Assembly (NCBI GenBank): GCA_031257675.1
Contig: JAIROG010000034.1
Location: 1-64,000 of the forward strand
Length of the DNA stretch: 64,000 nt
Source of the DNA: Treponema sp.
Lineage (GTDB): Bacteria > Spirochaetota > Spirochaetia > Treponematales > Breznakiellaceae
Direction: 5' to 3'
Shown here: positions 30,548-38,531 of the stretch, in pieces
How positions within the stretch are numbered: the stretch's first letter is position 1
Layout of the letters: every line of letters starts with the position of its first letter
Position numbers and translations under genes: made by a program
The notes under the pieces: model-generated
Seen by the model: only the letters and a program-made list of their open reading frames with translations
What the model was told of the DNA's origin: nothing
Database searches by the model: none

Positions 30548-32317
30548 TTAATCCCCAATAACCGCACGAATGTCCTTCTTGATGGCATCCAGCTTTGCGG
30601 CGACCTCGGCTTTCGCGGCGTCCAAGCCGCCGGAACCGACTTCGGCGCAACAGCTCGCGTAAAACTTGATCTTGGGTTCGGTGCCGCTTGGACGCGCGCT
30701 CACCACGGCGCCGTCTTTCAAAAAGAACTGGATCACATCGCTCTTGGGAAGGGACGCCGGCTCGGTCTTGCCTGAATTATGCGGATAGATGATGATGGAA
30801 TTTCCGATGTCGCGCACTTTTTCAACCTCAATGCCGCCAAGCGTTTTGGGCGGATCTTTCCGGTATCGCTCCATGATGCCACTCATAACGCCGGGACCTT
30901 CAATGCCCTGAAAGTATTTGGAGACGCCGATTTCCTGCCAATAGCCGCAGAAGCCGTACAACTCGTTCAGCCTGTCGAGGAGGCTCTTGCCTTTGCTGCG
31001 CCAGTACAGCGCCATTTCCGCGGTCATCGCCGCGGCGGAAACTCCATCCTTGTCGCGGACTTCGTTTTCGATCAAATAGCCATAGCTTTCTTCGGCGCCG
31101 AATACGATTGTATAGGGAATCTCGCGTTGCTCCGCCTTCCGCATCACATCGGCTATCCATTTGAATCCGGTAAGACACTCAATACAGGCCGCCCCGTAAT
31201 GCGCGGCAATCCGCTTGTGCATGCCGGTTGTTACAATGGTGTTGACCATTGCGGCGTTTGCGGGCAGTTCGCCCCGTTCTTTGAGCGAAAGGAAGATGTA
31301 ATCCGCCAGAAGGGCGCCTATTTGATTGCCGGTAATGAGGGTGAAATCGCCTTTGCCGTCGTTCGCCGCAATGCCGAACCTGTCCGCATCCGGATCGGTC
31401 GCCATAACGAGATCGGCCGCTTCTTTTTTCGCCAGTTCAACCGCCATTTTCAGGGCGGGCGCTTCTTCGGGATTCGGGAACGCCACAGTCGGGAAATCGC
31501 CGTCGCCTTCACGCTGTTCCGGCACGGTGATAACCTTCAGCCCAAGGCTTCCAAGCACGGTTTCAACGTGCAGGGCGCCTGTTCCATGCAACGGCGTATA
31601 CACGATCTTCACTTCGCCGGCTTTTTCCTTGATCAGCGCCGGACGGAACAGCTTGCTCCGCGCCATAGCTTGGTATTTTTCGTCAATATCCTTGTCAATG
31701 ATCGTGAGAAGCCCTTTTGCAATCGCGGTCTCCCTGTCGATTTCCTTAATGGACGTTACGGCGTTGACTTCGTTGATGACGCCCTCGTCATGCGGCGGAA
31801 TAACTTGGGAGCCGTCGTTCCAGTACGCCTTGTATCCATTGTACTGCTTGGGGTTATGGCTCGCCGTAATCACGATGCCGGTCTCGCAGCCAAGTTGCCG
31901 TATGGCGAAAGAAAGCTCCGGCGTGGGGCGCATGCTGGAAAACAGATAGGTCTTAATGCCGTTGGCGGCAAAAACCAACGCCGCGCTTTCGGCGAATTCC
32001 GGCGAATAGCGCCTGCTGTCAAAGGCGATGGCCGCAGACAGGGCGCCTTTCGCCGCTTTTTCGGGAAAAGCCTTAATCACATACGTCGCAAGCCCTTGGG
32101 TGGCGGATCGCGTCACAAAGGTGTTCATGCGGTTAAACCCGCCGCCTATCACCCCTCGCAGACCGCCGGTGCCGAATTCCAGCGTGCGGTAGAACCTGTC
32201 CTCAAGCTCTTTCCAATCTTCGGCTTTGAGCAGACGCTCAACTTCAGCCTTGAACCGTTCGTCTTTCTCTTTTGCAAGATACTCATTCGCTGCCGCTATG
32301 ACGGCGTTTTTTTCCAT
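30548..32317 (-). CDS. Phosphohexomutase (phosphoglucomutase/phosphomannomutase family)
   Basis: Interconverts hexose 1- and 6-phosphates. The 589-residue alpha-D-phosphohexomutase has the active-site loop TASHNPKQYNGYK (151-163; phosphoserine Ser153), the metal loop DPDADR (308-313) and the phosphate-binding loop RPSGTEPKIKFY near the C terminus. Length and motifs fit the PgcA/PGM2-like branch. A TTTGGAGG site precedes the ATG, and TATAAT lies upstream (minus strand near 32340), so it has its own promoter. The exonuclease gene follows without a gap. The large plus-strand open frame antisense to it is a shadow. Confidence 0.94.
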   Translation of the reverse strand: MEKNAVIAAANEYLAKEKDERFKAEVERLLKAEDWKELEDRFYRTLEFGTGGLRGVIGGGFNRMNTFVTRSATQGLATYVIKAFPEKAAKGALSAAIAFDSRRYSPEFAESAALVFAANGIKTYLFSSMRPTPELSFAIRQLGCETGIVITASHNPKQYNGYKAYWNDGSQVIPPHDEGVINEVNAVTSIKEIDRETAIAKGLLTIIDKDIDEKYQAMARSKLFRPALIKEKAGEVKIVYTPLHGTGALHVETVLGSLGLKVITVPEQREGDGDFPTVAFPNPEEAPALKMAVELAKKEAADLVMATDPDADRFGIAANDGKGDFTLITGNQIGALLADYIFLSLKERGELPANAAMVNTIVTTGMHKRIAAHYGAACIECLTGFKWIADVMRKAEQREIPYTIVFGAEESYGYLIENEVRDKDGVSAAAMTAEMALYWRSKGKSLLDRLNELYGFCGYWQEIGVSKYFQGIEGPGVMSGIMERYRKDPPKTLGGIEVEKVRDIGNSIIIYPHNSGKTEPASLPKSDVIQFFLKDGAVVSARPSGTEPKIKFYASCCAEVGSGGLDAAKAEVAAKLDAIKKDIRAVIGD

Positions 32318-32356
32318 GCTATTCCTCCAAATTCGTATTATACGCTGTTAAAGCGT

Positions 32357-32998
32357 TCACTTTCTTCGTTTTGAATTCACAAGACGCTCAAAATCACTAA
32401 TATTTTTAACGATGATATGATCAGGCGTAACTTCGATCCTGTGTTGAGCAACGAAACGGTTAAGCACGTCCCGCACCAGACGGGCGTCCATGCCGGCCCA
32501 ATGGGAGATGCCCTCCGCCGTAGTCTTGAACTCGCGGCGCATTGTGGCGCGGTCGATGTCCGGCTGAGTTTCGTCAAGCATAAGGAACACGTCGGCCACC
32601 CTCGCCTGATCGTCATCAAGCATCAATATCATAAATCTGCGCTTCTGATCGTAAATGCGCTTAGTGAACATCTTAAGCAGCTTGAAGGCAAGCTGAGGGT
32701 AGCCCGTCATAAGCGCATCGAAATTTTGCTTGTTAAATTCCAGAAGTCTTACAGAATCAAACGCCACCGCCGTTGCGGAGCGCGGCGAGTTCTCGAGAAT
32801 CGCCATTTCACCGAATATTTCCGAAGGCTGCAAAATATCAATGGTCTTTTCAATATCCCCAATGACTTTTGTAAGCTGAACCCTGCCCGATATGATAAAA
32901 TAAAATGTCTCTCCTATCTCAAATTCGGAAAATATCATTTCTCCGGCTTTGAAATCCTTTGAAAAACGAGCGAAAGCTGAAAAATCGAAATCACTCAT
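32357..32998 (-). CDS. Crp/Fnr-like cyclic-nucleotide-binding regulator
   Basis: The start at ATG 32998 gives MSDFDFSAFARFSKDFKAGE, then a cyclic-nucleotide-binding beta-roll (about 15-125) with SGRVQLTK and the phosphate-binding cassette FGEMAILENSPRSATAVAFD. The conserved Arg and Ser/Thr of the cAMP pocket are present. A long dimer helix follows, then a C-terminal winged-helix region (about 140-210). This end is degenerate relative to Crp but contains the helix KTTAEGISHWAGMDARLVRD. It overlaps the preceding gene by eight bases. It is likely a transcription factor; the ligand is not proven. Confidence 0.82.
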   Translation of the reverse strand: MSDFDFSAFARFSKDFKAGEMIFSEFEIGETFYFIISGRVQLTKVIGDIEKTIDILQPSEIFGEMAILENSPRSATAVAFDSVRLLEFNKQNFDALMTGYPQLAFKLLKMFTKRIYDQKRRFMILMLDDDQARVADVFLMLDETQPDIDRATMRREFKTTAEGISHWAGMDARLVRDVLNRFVAQHRIEVTPDHIIVKNISDFERLVNSKRRK

Positions 32999-34070
32999 TC
33001 CCCACTCCCCGCATTCTTTTATAACCGTGAAGCGCCTTGAGATAGAGGGCGTCATCTTTTTTTTTGATGGCGGTGAGCGATGTTTTTTTATAAATATCCA
33101 TCGCCAGCCTATCGTCGCCCATTTCCTCGTGGGATTGCCCTATGAAGAAAAGCGCCTCCCCCAAGAAAGCGTGATCTGGACGTTTGACGAGCATCTGGGT
33201 GTAGTATCTAATGCATTCGCTGTATTCGCCCATACGAAAAAGACAGCGCCCAATTTCAAAAGAACTTTTTGGCTCGAATTCGGGATCGTTTCCATCGGCA
33301 ATCTCTTTCAACAGGCGGCATGCGGGCATATAGTTCTTTTGCGAAATAAGATGCATCGCCTCGTTATACCGGTTGGCGGCGTCAGGAACGCGCGCCCCTT
33401 CCGAAGCGGGCGGCCCTAAGAAATCTTCGCCCTGCTGTTCGCCAAAAGCGCCGGCGGCAGGCGCGTCACCCGCGGGAACGGCAGAGTCGTCATCAATCTC
33501 CCGCTTTACGCCTAGTCCATCGCCATACCGGGAGATGAAACTGACAACAACGTCCAAATCCGCCCGAACCGCATCCACGTACGCCCCTTCTGGATAATAG
33601 GTCAAGTATTTGGCGTATATATGCCGGGTATAGGCGTACTTTTTATTTTTAAAATAAAATTTGCCCAACTGATACAGACCGTCTTCCGGCTTTTGGTCTT
33701 GAGATTCGGCGTTGTTCATAAGAAAAGCGACTTGCTTATGAGTTCTGCGCGTCTGGTTTGAAAAAACCTTGAGCATTTTTATAATGAGATGGGCGTTTTT
33801 CGTGGCAATCTCTTCAAATTCAGAAACGCTAAAAGCCAGCATTATGGAATCTTTCGCCACTATCGCGTCTTCTTCCCGGGGATAATGACCGAGCGCGGAC
33901 TTAACGCCAAAAAATTCCCCTTTGGACAGAATCTCGCTGACATCTCTGCCTGACTCAATATCTACATGCAGGAGCTTAACGCCGCCTTCCTGCAAAAGAA
34001 AAACTTTTTCCGCAACATCTCCCTCAAAATAAATGACAGAATTCGCTCTATACCGCAACTGTTTCGGCAT
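32991..34070 (-). CDS. Cyclic-nucleotide-binding domain plus TPR protein
   Basis: Residues 1-120 form a cNMP-binding beta-roll (ANSVIYFEGDVAEKVFLLQE, then a GEFFGVKSALGHYPREEDA cassette). A helical linker follows, then TPR-like repeats at about 130-165 (YQLGKFYFKNKKYAYTRHIY) and 245-345 (SSFEIGRCLFRMGEYSECIR; GEALFFIGQSHEEMGDDRLA). A low-complexity Pro/Ala/Gly linker lies between. There is no DNA-binding domain, so it probably works by protein contacts, perhaps with the regulator encoded immediately downstream. The pair CNB-TPR and CNB-regulator is typical of treponemes as far as I remember. Confidence 0.85.
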   Translation of the reverse strand: MPKQLRYRANSVIYFEGDVAEKVFLLQEGGVKLLHVDIESGRDVSEILSKGEFFGVKSALGHYPREEDAIVAKDSIMLAFSVSEFEEIATKNAHLIIKMLKVFSNQTRRTHKQVAFLMNNAESQDQKPEDGLYQLGKFYFKNKKYAYTRHIYAKYLTYYPEGAYVDAVRADLDVVVSFISRYGDGLGVKREIDDDSAVPAGDAPAAGAFGEQQGEDFLGPPASEGARVPDAANRYNEAMHLISQKNYMPACRLLKEIADGNDPEFEPKSSFEIGRCLFRMGEYSECIRYYTQMLVKRPDHAFLGEALFFIGQSHEEMGDDRLAMDIYKKTSLTAIKKKDDALYLKALHGYKRMRGVGNE

Positions 34071-35318
34071 TTACACCTCCGGCTCAAAAGGCAGATAATC
34101 TAGAACTTTTTTAAATCCTATTTTTTTGCGGCACATAGCATAATGCCGCGCAGGATCTCCAATTACAAACATGGGGCGGTTGTTCACCCGTATTTGGGCG
34201 TATCCATCGGGCAATTCACCGCCCAAAAGATCGATAAACCGCATCTCCCCATACACCGGCTTGCCCGCGAGGATCAGCAGTTCAATGTCGCGCATCTCCG
34301 CTCCAGCAAAGTTCTCAAACGGATCGCTATTGTTGGCTTTCAGCAGCATTATGTCGCCCAGTTTTCCCTCATCCAGCGCACCGGTCTCTTTATCCATCCA
34401 GAACGCTTTTGCGGCGTTAGCCGTCGTCATTTCAAACAGCGTTTTTGCGGGGAGGTCTTCGCCGTACATTTCACGGTACAGTTTCCGGTCATAACGCATC
34501 TCCGCAAGGATGTTGATTGATCCGCTTGCCGAAGAATCGGTGCCGATGGTGACATTCACGCCGGCTTGCAGGAATTTTCTGATTTTGCAGGTGACATTAA
34601 ACATAAGCATATTGGAAGCCGCGCACCATGAAACGCTTGCCCTCGCCTTTGCGACGGCTTGTATATCCTCATCGCTGAATCCAATGCAATGGACGAACAG
34701 GCAATGCTTGTCCAAAATCTTCAGCTTTCTCAAATTTTTCACGCCGTTCATGGCTTCTTCATCAAAACCTTCAGACAAATGGGTGATGAAGGGGCATTTG
34801 TTTTTCACCGCCAGCTTGTGTTCTTGCTCAACGCCGTCTCCCCATTTTAAATCGTAGGAAGAGGCCTCATGCGCGAGAGCGTAGTTGGTGATAGCGCGAA
34901 TGGGCAGTTTGGGAAGAATAGCCTCATTCAACGACCTGGGAAAGTGATCGTTCACGGTAAGAGCGCCGGAAAATAAGTTTTTATACGCGCTCAACAGGTA
35001 GAGGTCTTCCCGTGAGAGATGAGAGCGCTCAATAAAAGTGTCCGACGCTTTTAAATCATTGTCCCACGGAAGCCAATTCAAATAGTAGCAGCCAGGTCTG
35101 GGACCCACGCGGGGAAGATAATTTCCCTGCATGTGATCGTGCGTATTGATGAGGGACGGATACACTATGGATGCGCCGCCTAAATCTATTGAAACGCCGC
35201 CGCCAGCGGCGCCCTTTGCGTTTGAGGCAATCTTGCCATCTTTTATGGAAATTGAACCCGCTTCAACCTTTTTGGCGGAAGAAACAATGATTCCGTTTGA
35301 CAATGTATACTCGGACAT
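34071..35318 (-). CDS. Amidohydrolase-family metal-dependent deaminase/hydrolase
   Basis: A 415-residue TIM-barrel amidohydrolase. The metal ligands appear in order: NTHDH (HxH, about residue 79), THLSEG, FVHCIGFSDED and GTDSSAS. The N- and C-terminal small beta domain (GIIVSSAKKVEAGSISIKDG at the start; VNNRPMFVIGD near the end) is also typical. Substrate cannot be read from the sequence; the closest style is the TRZ/ATZ or cytosine/guanine-deaminase branch. Upstream on its strand TATAAT and a GAGGGGGTGG site precede the ATG. It forms an operon with the two CNB genes downstream (no gap to 34070). Confidence 0.82.
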   Translation of the reverse strand: MSEYTLSNGIIVSSAKKVEAGSISIKDGKIASNAKGAAGGGVSIDLGGASIVYPSLINTHDHMQGNYLPRVGPRPGCYYLNWLPWDNDLKASDTFIERSHLSREDLYLLSAYKNLFSGALTVNDHFPRSLNEAILPKLPIRAITNYALAHEASSYDLKWGDGVEQEHKLAVKNKCPFITHLSEGFDEEAMNGVKNLRKLKILDKHCLFVHCIGFSDEDIQAVAKARASVSWCAASNMLMFNVTCKIRKFLQAGVNVTIGTDSSASGSINILAEMRYDRKLYREMYGEDLPAKTLFEMTTANAAKAFWMDKETGALDEGKLGDIMLLKANNSDPFENFAGAEMRDIELLILAGKPVYGEMRFIDLLGGELPDGYAQIRVNNRPMFVIGDPARHYAMCRKKIGFKKVLDYLPFEPEV

Positions 35319-35457
35319 TCCACCCCCTCTTTTCTATTATATGGTTATATGAAAAAACAATCAAGAAGGAATAGTCATTTTTGCCGCTGTTTTGCGGCGA
35401 TGAAGCGCGGCTGGAGCATTGAAATTCTTGTGAGGGAATCTCAAATTCGCCAATGCC

Positions 35458-35486
35458 TTGACACTTTTTGCGTTTTGATCTAGTTT
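35458..35486 (+). promoter_or_regulatory. Promoter abutting the start of the 35492 gene
   Basis: TTGACA (35458-35463), 17 bases, TAGTTT (35481-35486). The ATG begins five bases after the -10, so any transcript would be leaderless. Confidence 0.45.
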
Positions 35487-35491
35487 ACAGT

Positions 35492-36031
35492 ATGCGTAGC
35501 GCTTTTTCTCATATAAATGACGCCATTCCAGAAGAGTATCAAGAAATCGCGGCGGCTTTATTTCTGGAAGATTCGTCTCTTGAAACGGTTGACAGGTTTG
35601 CCGATGTTTTGGGGATAGGAAACGATTATAAACGCTTTCTTGCGATAACAGACCCCGCCGAGATTCACAAACGATTGGAGCATTTCCAGAACAATCTGAA
35701 CATCCTGATCCAGAAAACATGGGTGGAGAAAGCCGATGAAGTCCGCAAGGAAAAATTGCAGGATCGGACGCCGGATTTTATTGAGCAGATTGAAAAGGGC
35801 GATTACCAAAGGGCGTTGAAAGATTTCAACGGCATTCTTGACGAATTGGCGTACCTTTTCTTCGGCATACAGAGCCATAAAGAGGATTTCACCGAGTACA
35901 CGTTCCGTATTGACACCCAGATGGGGCTTTTCTGGTGGTACGGCAACCAACTGGCGTCCTGCAAACAGACCGATTCAGGGCATCTCAAAGCGCTGTTGGC
36001 GCTCGGCGTTTGTTATTTGACGAATTTTTGA
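35492..36031 (+). CDS. Conserved-looking cytoplasmic protein of unknown function
   Basis: A 179-residue, mostly helical, charged protein with no signal peptide or membrane segment. It starts MRSAFSHINDAIPEEYQEIA; a TTG start at 35468 is possible but no ribosome-binding site is seen for either. Features include DVLGIGNDYKRFLAITDPAE and an aromatic stretch MGLFWWYGNQLAS near the C terminus. The spacing from the promoter at 35458-35486 suggests a leaderless mRNA from the ATG at 35492. I recognise no family, and neighbours (amidohydrolase, metY) give no clear hint. Confidence 0.7.
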   Translation: MRSAFSHINDAIPEEYQEIAAALFLEDSSLETVDRFADVLGIGNDYKRFLAITDPAEIHKRLEHFQNNLNILIQKTWVEKADEVRKEKLQDRTPDFIEQIEKGDYQRALKDFNGILDELAYLFFGIQSHKEDFTEYTFRIDTQMGLFWWYGNQLASCKQTDSGHLKALLALGVCYLTNF

Positions 36032-36049
36032 TTCTTTACGAAATAGGCA

Positions 36050-36078
36050 TTGACATAAATGTGATGGGATGGTATAAT
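36050..36078 (+). promoter_or_regulatory. Perfect consensus promoter of metY
   Basis: TTGACA (36050-36055), 17-base spacer, TATAAT (36073-36078): a perfect sigma70-type promoter. The transcript starts near 36085. A small inverted repeat, tatgtt (36093-36098) with aacata (36103-36108), lies in the leader and may be an operator. Confidence 0.8.
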
Positions 36079-36136
36079 TCATAGTATTATCGTATGTTTT
36101 ATAACATATTGTATTTTATACTTTGAGGAGACCATC

Positions 36137-37429
36137 ATGGCAACCAAAACCAACATTGAGCAATGGGGCTTTGAAACCAAACAACTGCATATCGGGCAGG
36201 AAAACGCGGATCCCGCGACCGACGCCCGCGCCGTTCCCATTTATCAGACCACATCTTACGTATTCCACAACGCGGCTCACGCGGCGGCTCGTTTCAACTT
36301 AACCGACGCGGGCAATATTTACGCCAGGCTCACCAATCCGACCCAGGGCGTACTTGAGGCGCGCATCGCCGCGCTGGAAGGAGGCGCCGCGGCTTTGGCT
36401 GTGGCGTCCGGCGCCGCGGCTGTCACCTACACCTTCCTGACCCTCGCCCACTCAGGCGATCACATCGTGTCAGCGAAGACCATTTACGGAGGCACATACA
36501 ACCTTCTAGAGCATACCCTGCCTAAATACGGCGTCTCCACCACCTTTGTAGAGCCTGATTTAGCGGAATTTGAAAAGGCGATCAAACCAAACACCAAAGC
36601 CATCTTCATCGAAACCCTGGGCAATCCCCATTCAAACATCATCGACATTGAGGCGCTTGCGAAAATCGCCCACGCGAACAAAATCCCGCTTGTGGTTGAC
36701 GACACTTTCACCACGCCGTACCTGCTCCGTCCGTTTGAACTCGGCGCGGACATCGCGGTAATCTCGGCGACCAAGTTCCTCGGCGGACACGGCGTCGCCT
36801 TGGGCGGACTCATTGTAGAAAGCGGCAAATTCGACTGGATAGCGAGCGGCAAATTTCCGCAGCTTGTAGAGCCGAATCCAAGCTACCACGGCGTTTCCTT
36901 CGCCAAGGTTGTAGGTCCCGCGGCGTTTGTCACCAGCATCCGCGCCCTGCTGTTAAGGGACACCGGCGCCGCCATTGCGCCGCTCAACGCCTTTCTCATT
37001 TTACAGGGCATTGAAACGCTCTCTTTGCGCGTGGAACGCCACATTCAGAACACGCTCAAGGTGATCGAATATCTCAAGACCCAGCCAAAGGTTGAAAAAA
37101 TCCATCATCCCTCCCTTCCCGATGATCCGGGCCACGCCCTCTACAAGAAGTATTTCCCGAACGGCGCAGGTTCGATTTTCACCTTTGAGATCAAGGGCGG
37201 ACAAAAAGAAGCCCACGAGTTCATCGACCGGCTCCAAATTTTCTCGCTGCTCGCCAATGTCGCCGACGTGAAATCCCTAGTCATCCATCCGGCGACCACC
37301 ACTCATTCCGAGCTGAACGAAGCTGAGTTAGCCGAGCAAGGCATTAAACGGAACACCGTCCGTCTTTCCATCGGCATTGAGAACGTCAAGGATATTATCG
37401 CCGATCTTGACCAAGCGTTTGGAAGGTGA
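36137..37429 (+). CDS. metY: O-acetylhomoserine sulfhydrylase (MetY-like)
   Basis: A PLP enzyme of the Cys/Met-metabolism family that makes homocysteine from O-acetylhomoserine and sulfide. The 430-residue length and the start IEQWGFETKQLHIGQENADP followed by ARAVPIYQTTSYVF are typical of MetY. The PLP-binding lysine is K213 in ISATKFLGGHG, the Asp that contacts the pyridine nitrogen is in VVDDTF (187-191), and the phosphate-contact region SGAAAVTYT is present. GAGGAG precedes the ATG. It has a perfect promoter and a leader, and stands alone with no other sulfur genes around it. Confidence 0.93.
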   Translation: MATKTNIEQWGFETKQLHIGQENADPATDARAVPIYQTTSYVFHNAAHAAARFNLTDAGNIYARLTNPTQGVLEARIAALEGGAAALAVASGAAAVTYTFLTLAHSGDHIVSAKTIYGGTYNLLEHTLPKYGVSTTFVEPDLAEFEKAIKPNTKAIFIETLGNPHSNIIDIEALAKIAHANKIPLVVDDTFTTPYLLRPFELGADIAVISATKFLGGHGVALGGLIVESGKFDWIASGKFPQLVEPNPSYHGVSFAKVVGPAAFVTSIRALLLRDTGAAIAPLNAFLILQGIETLSLRVERHIQNTLKVIEYLKTQPKVEKIHHPSLPDDPGHALYKKYFPNGAGSIFTFEIKGGQKEAHEFIDRLQIFSLLANVADVKSLVIHPATTTHSELNEAELAEQGIKRNTVRLSIGIENVKDIIADLDQAFGR

Positions 37430-37480
37430 GAAACCAAACCGAAAAAAACTTACAGCGACATATTTTACACTCATAGTTAT

Positions 37481-37531
37481 TTGCCGTTTCTATATAAAAT
37501 CCTGATAATAGTATTGTCATCTTTTATATAG
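37481..37531 (+). promoter_or_regulatory. Promoter with an inverted-repeat operator, upstream of the XRE gene
   Basis: TTGCCG (37481-37486), 17 bases, GATAAT (37504-37509). A perfect 10-base inverted repeat, CTATATAAAA (37490-37499) and TTTTATATAG (37522-37531), brackets the -10 box, with centres 32 bases apart, about three helical turns. This is what an autoregulated HTH repressor would need, so the downstream XRE protein is the likely binder. Confidence 0.65.
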
Positions 37532-37543
37532 AGGCGGCTTGAT

Positions 37544-37900
37544 ATGGCAGGAGCTGAAATACGCCGGTTATTTGGCAAAAACTTAAAGCGCATACGGTTA
37601 CAACAAGGTTTATCTCAGTTTCAATTATCTATAGAAGCGGGGTTGACACATAACTTTATCAATGACATCGAAAAAGGCGAAAAATGGCTTTCATCCGAGA
37701 GTTTTGGCAAACTTATTTCGGCTCTTAACGTCGCGCCGCACTGTTTTTTTTTATCTGGGAGCGGCGGAGGCGACTTGGCGGCGGGCGCCGATCCATACCT
37801 CATTGACTTTTCTGATTCCCTCCAGAAGATGGCGCATGAGTTGCAACAGCGGTACGGAACCGAACCGGCGGCGGCCATCACGGACAAAACCACTGAATGA
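37544..37900 (+). CDS. XRE-family helix-turn-helix regulator
   Basis: A 118-residue protein with an HTH_3 domain at about 10-68: GKNLKRIRLQQGLSQFQLSI is helix 1-2 and GLTHNFINDIEKGEKWLSSE is the recognition region. A short Gly/Ala-rich linker and a helical tail (about 85-110) may dimerise. The start has GAGGCGG upstream. An inverted repeat across the promoter suggests autoregulation. It is convergent with purN and not beside a toxin or restriction gene, so its other targets are unknown. Confidence 0.9.
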   Translation: MAGAEIRRLFGKNLKRIRLQQGLSQFQLSIEAGLTHNFINDIEKGEKWLSSESFGKLISALNVAPHCFFLSGSGGGDLAAGADPYLIDFSDSLQKMAHELQQRYGTEPAAAITDKTTE

Positions 37901-37921
37901 CCAGCGGCGGCGAAGCCGGCG

Positions 37922-38512
37922 CTATACCATGTTGCGCACCGCCTCGACAATAGCGGCGTGTTCCTGAACGTGTATGCGTTCCGCAAGCGTTTCCGGCGTG
38001 TCGCTGGAAAGCACGGGAATGGCGCGTTGCAGGATGATCTGTCCCGTATCGGCGCCCGCGTCAACAAAATGCACGGTGCAGCCGGACTCTCGCTCCCCCG
38101 CGTCAAGCGCGGCGCGATGCACTTTTTCGCCGTACATGCCCTGACCGCCGAATTTGGGAAGAAGGCTGGGGTGTATGTTGATCATTCTGGATGCGTATGC
38201 GGCGATAATATCCCCGCTCAGAATCGACAAAAATCCCGCGCAAACAATGAAATCGATCTTTAATTCACAGGCTTTCGCCAGAATGCGGTTGGATAGTTCC
38301 AGCCGCCGCTCCCGCTTGGGAAGACTCTTGTCGGGAAGCAGCGTGAATGCGGGAATTCCAGCGTTTTTCGCCCGCTCAAGAGCGAAAGCGCCGGGCTTAT
38401 CCGAAATAACCGCGGCAATCGTCCCGTTTCCAAGCCCGCTTTGCCTTTCAGCATCAATCAACGCCTGCAAATTCGTGCCGTTTCCAGAAACAAGAACCAA
38501 AATATGTTTCAT
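37922..38512 (-). CDS. purN: Phosphoribosylglycinamide formyltransferase PurN
   Basis: Transfers the formyl group of 10-formyl-THF to GAR, the third step of purine synthesis. The start MKHILVLVSGNGTNLQALID has the GAR-binding loop. The middle has IDFIVCAGFLSILSGDI and the catalytic region INIHPSLLPKFGGQGMYG with its Asn and His. The catalytic Asp is in HFVDAGADTGQII. Length of 196 residues fits. The ATG at 38512 is preferred over the open frame reaching 38605, which runs back into purM. It lies 19 bases after purM on the same strand. Confidence 0.93.
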   Translation of the reverse strand: MKHILVLVSGNGTNLQALIDAERQSGLGNGTIAAVISDKPGAFALERAKNAGIPAFTLLPDKSLPKRERRLELSNRILAKACELKIDFIVCAGFLSILSGDIIAAYASRMINIHPSLLPKFGGQGMYGEKVHRAALDAGERESGCTVHFVDAGADTGQIILQRAIPVLSSDTPETLAERIHVQEHAAIVEAVRNMV

Positions 38513-38531
38513 TTTTTCATTCTTCAGGCTT

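Noticed and set aside
30779-32374. 531-codon plus-strand frame
   Set aside because: Antisense shadow of the phosphohexomutase, which has all catalytic motifs; long antisense frames arise from its codon usage.
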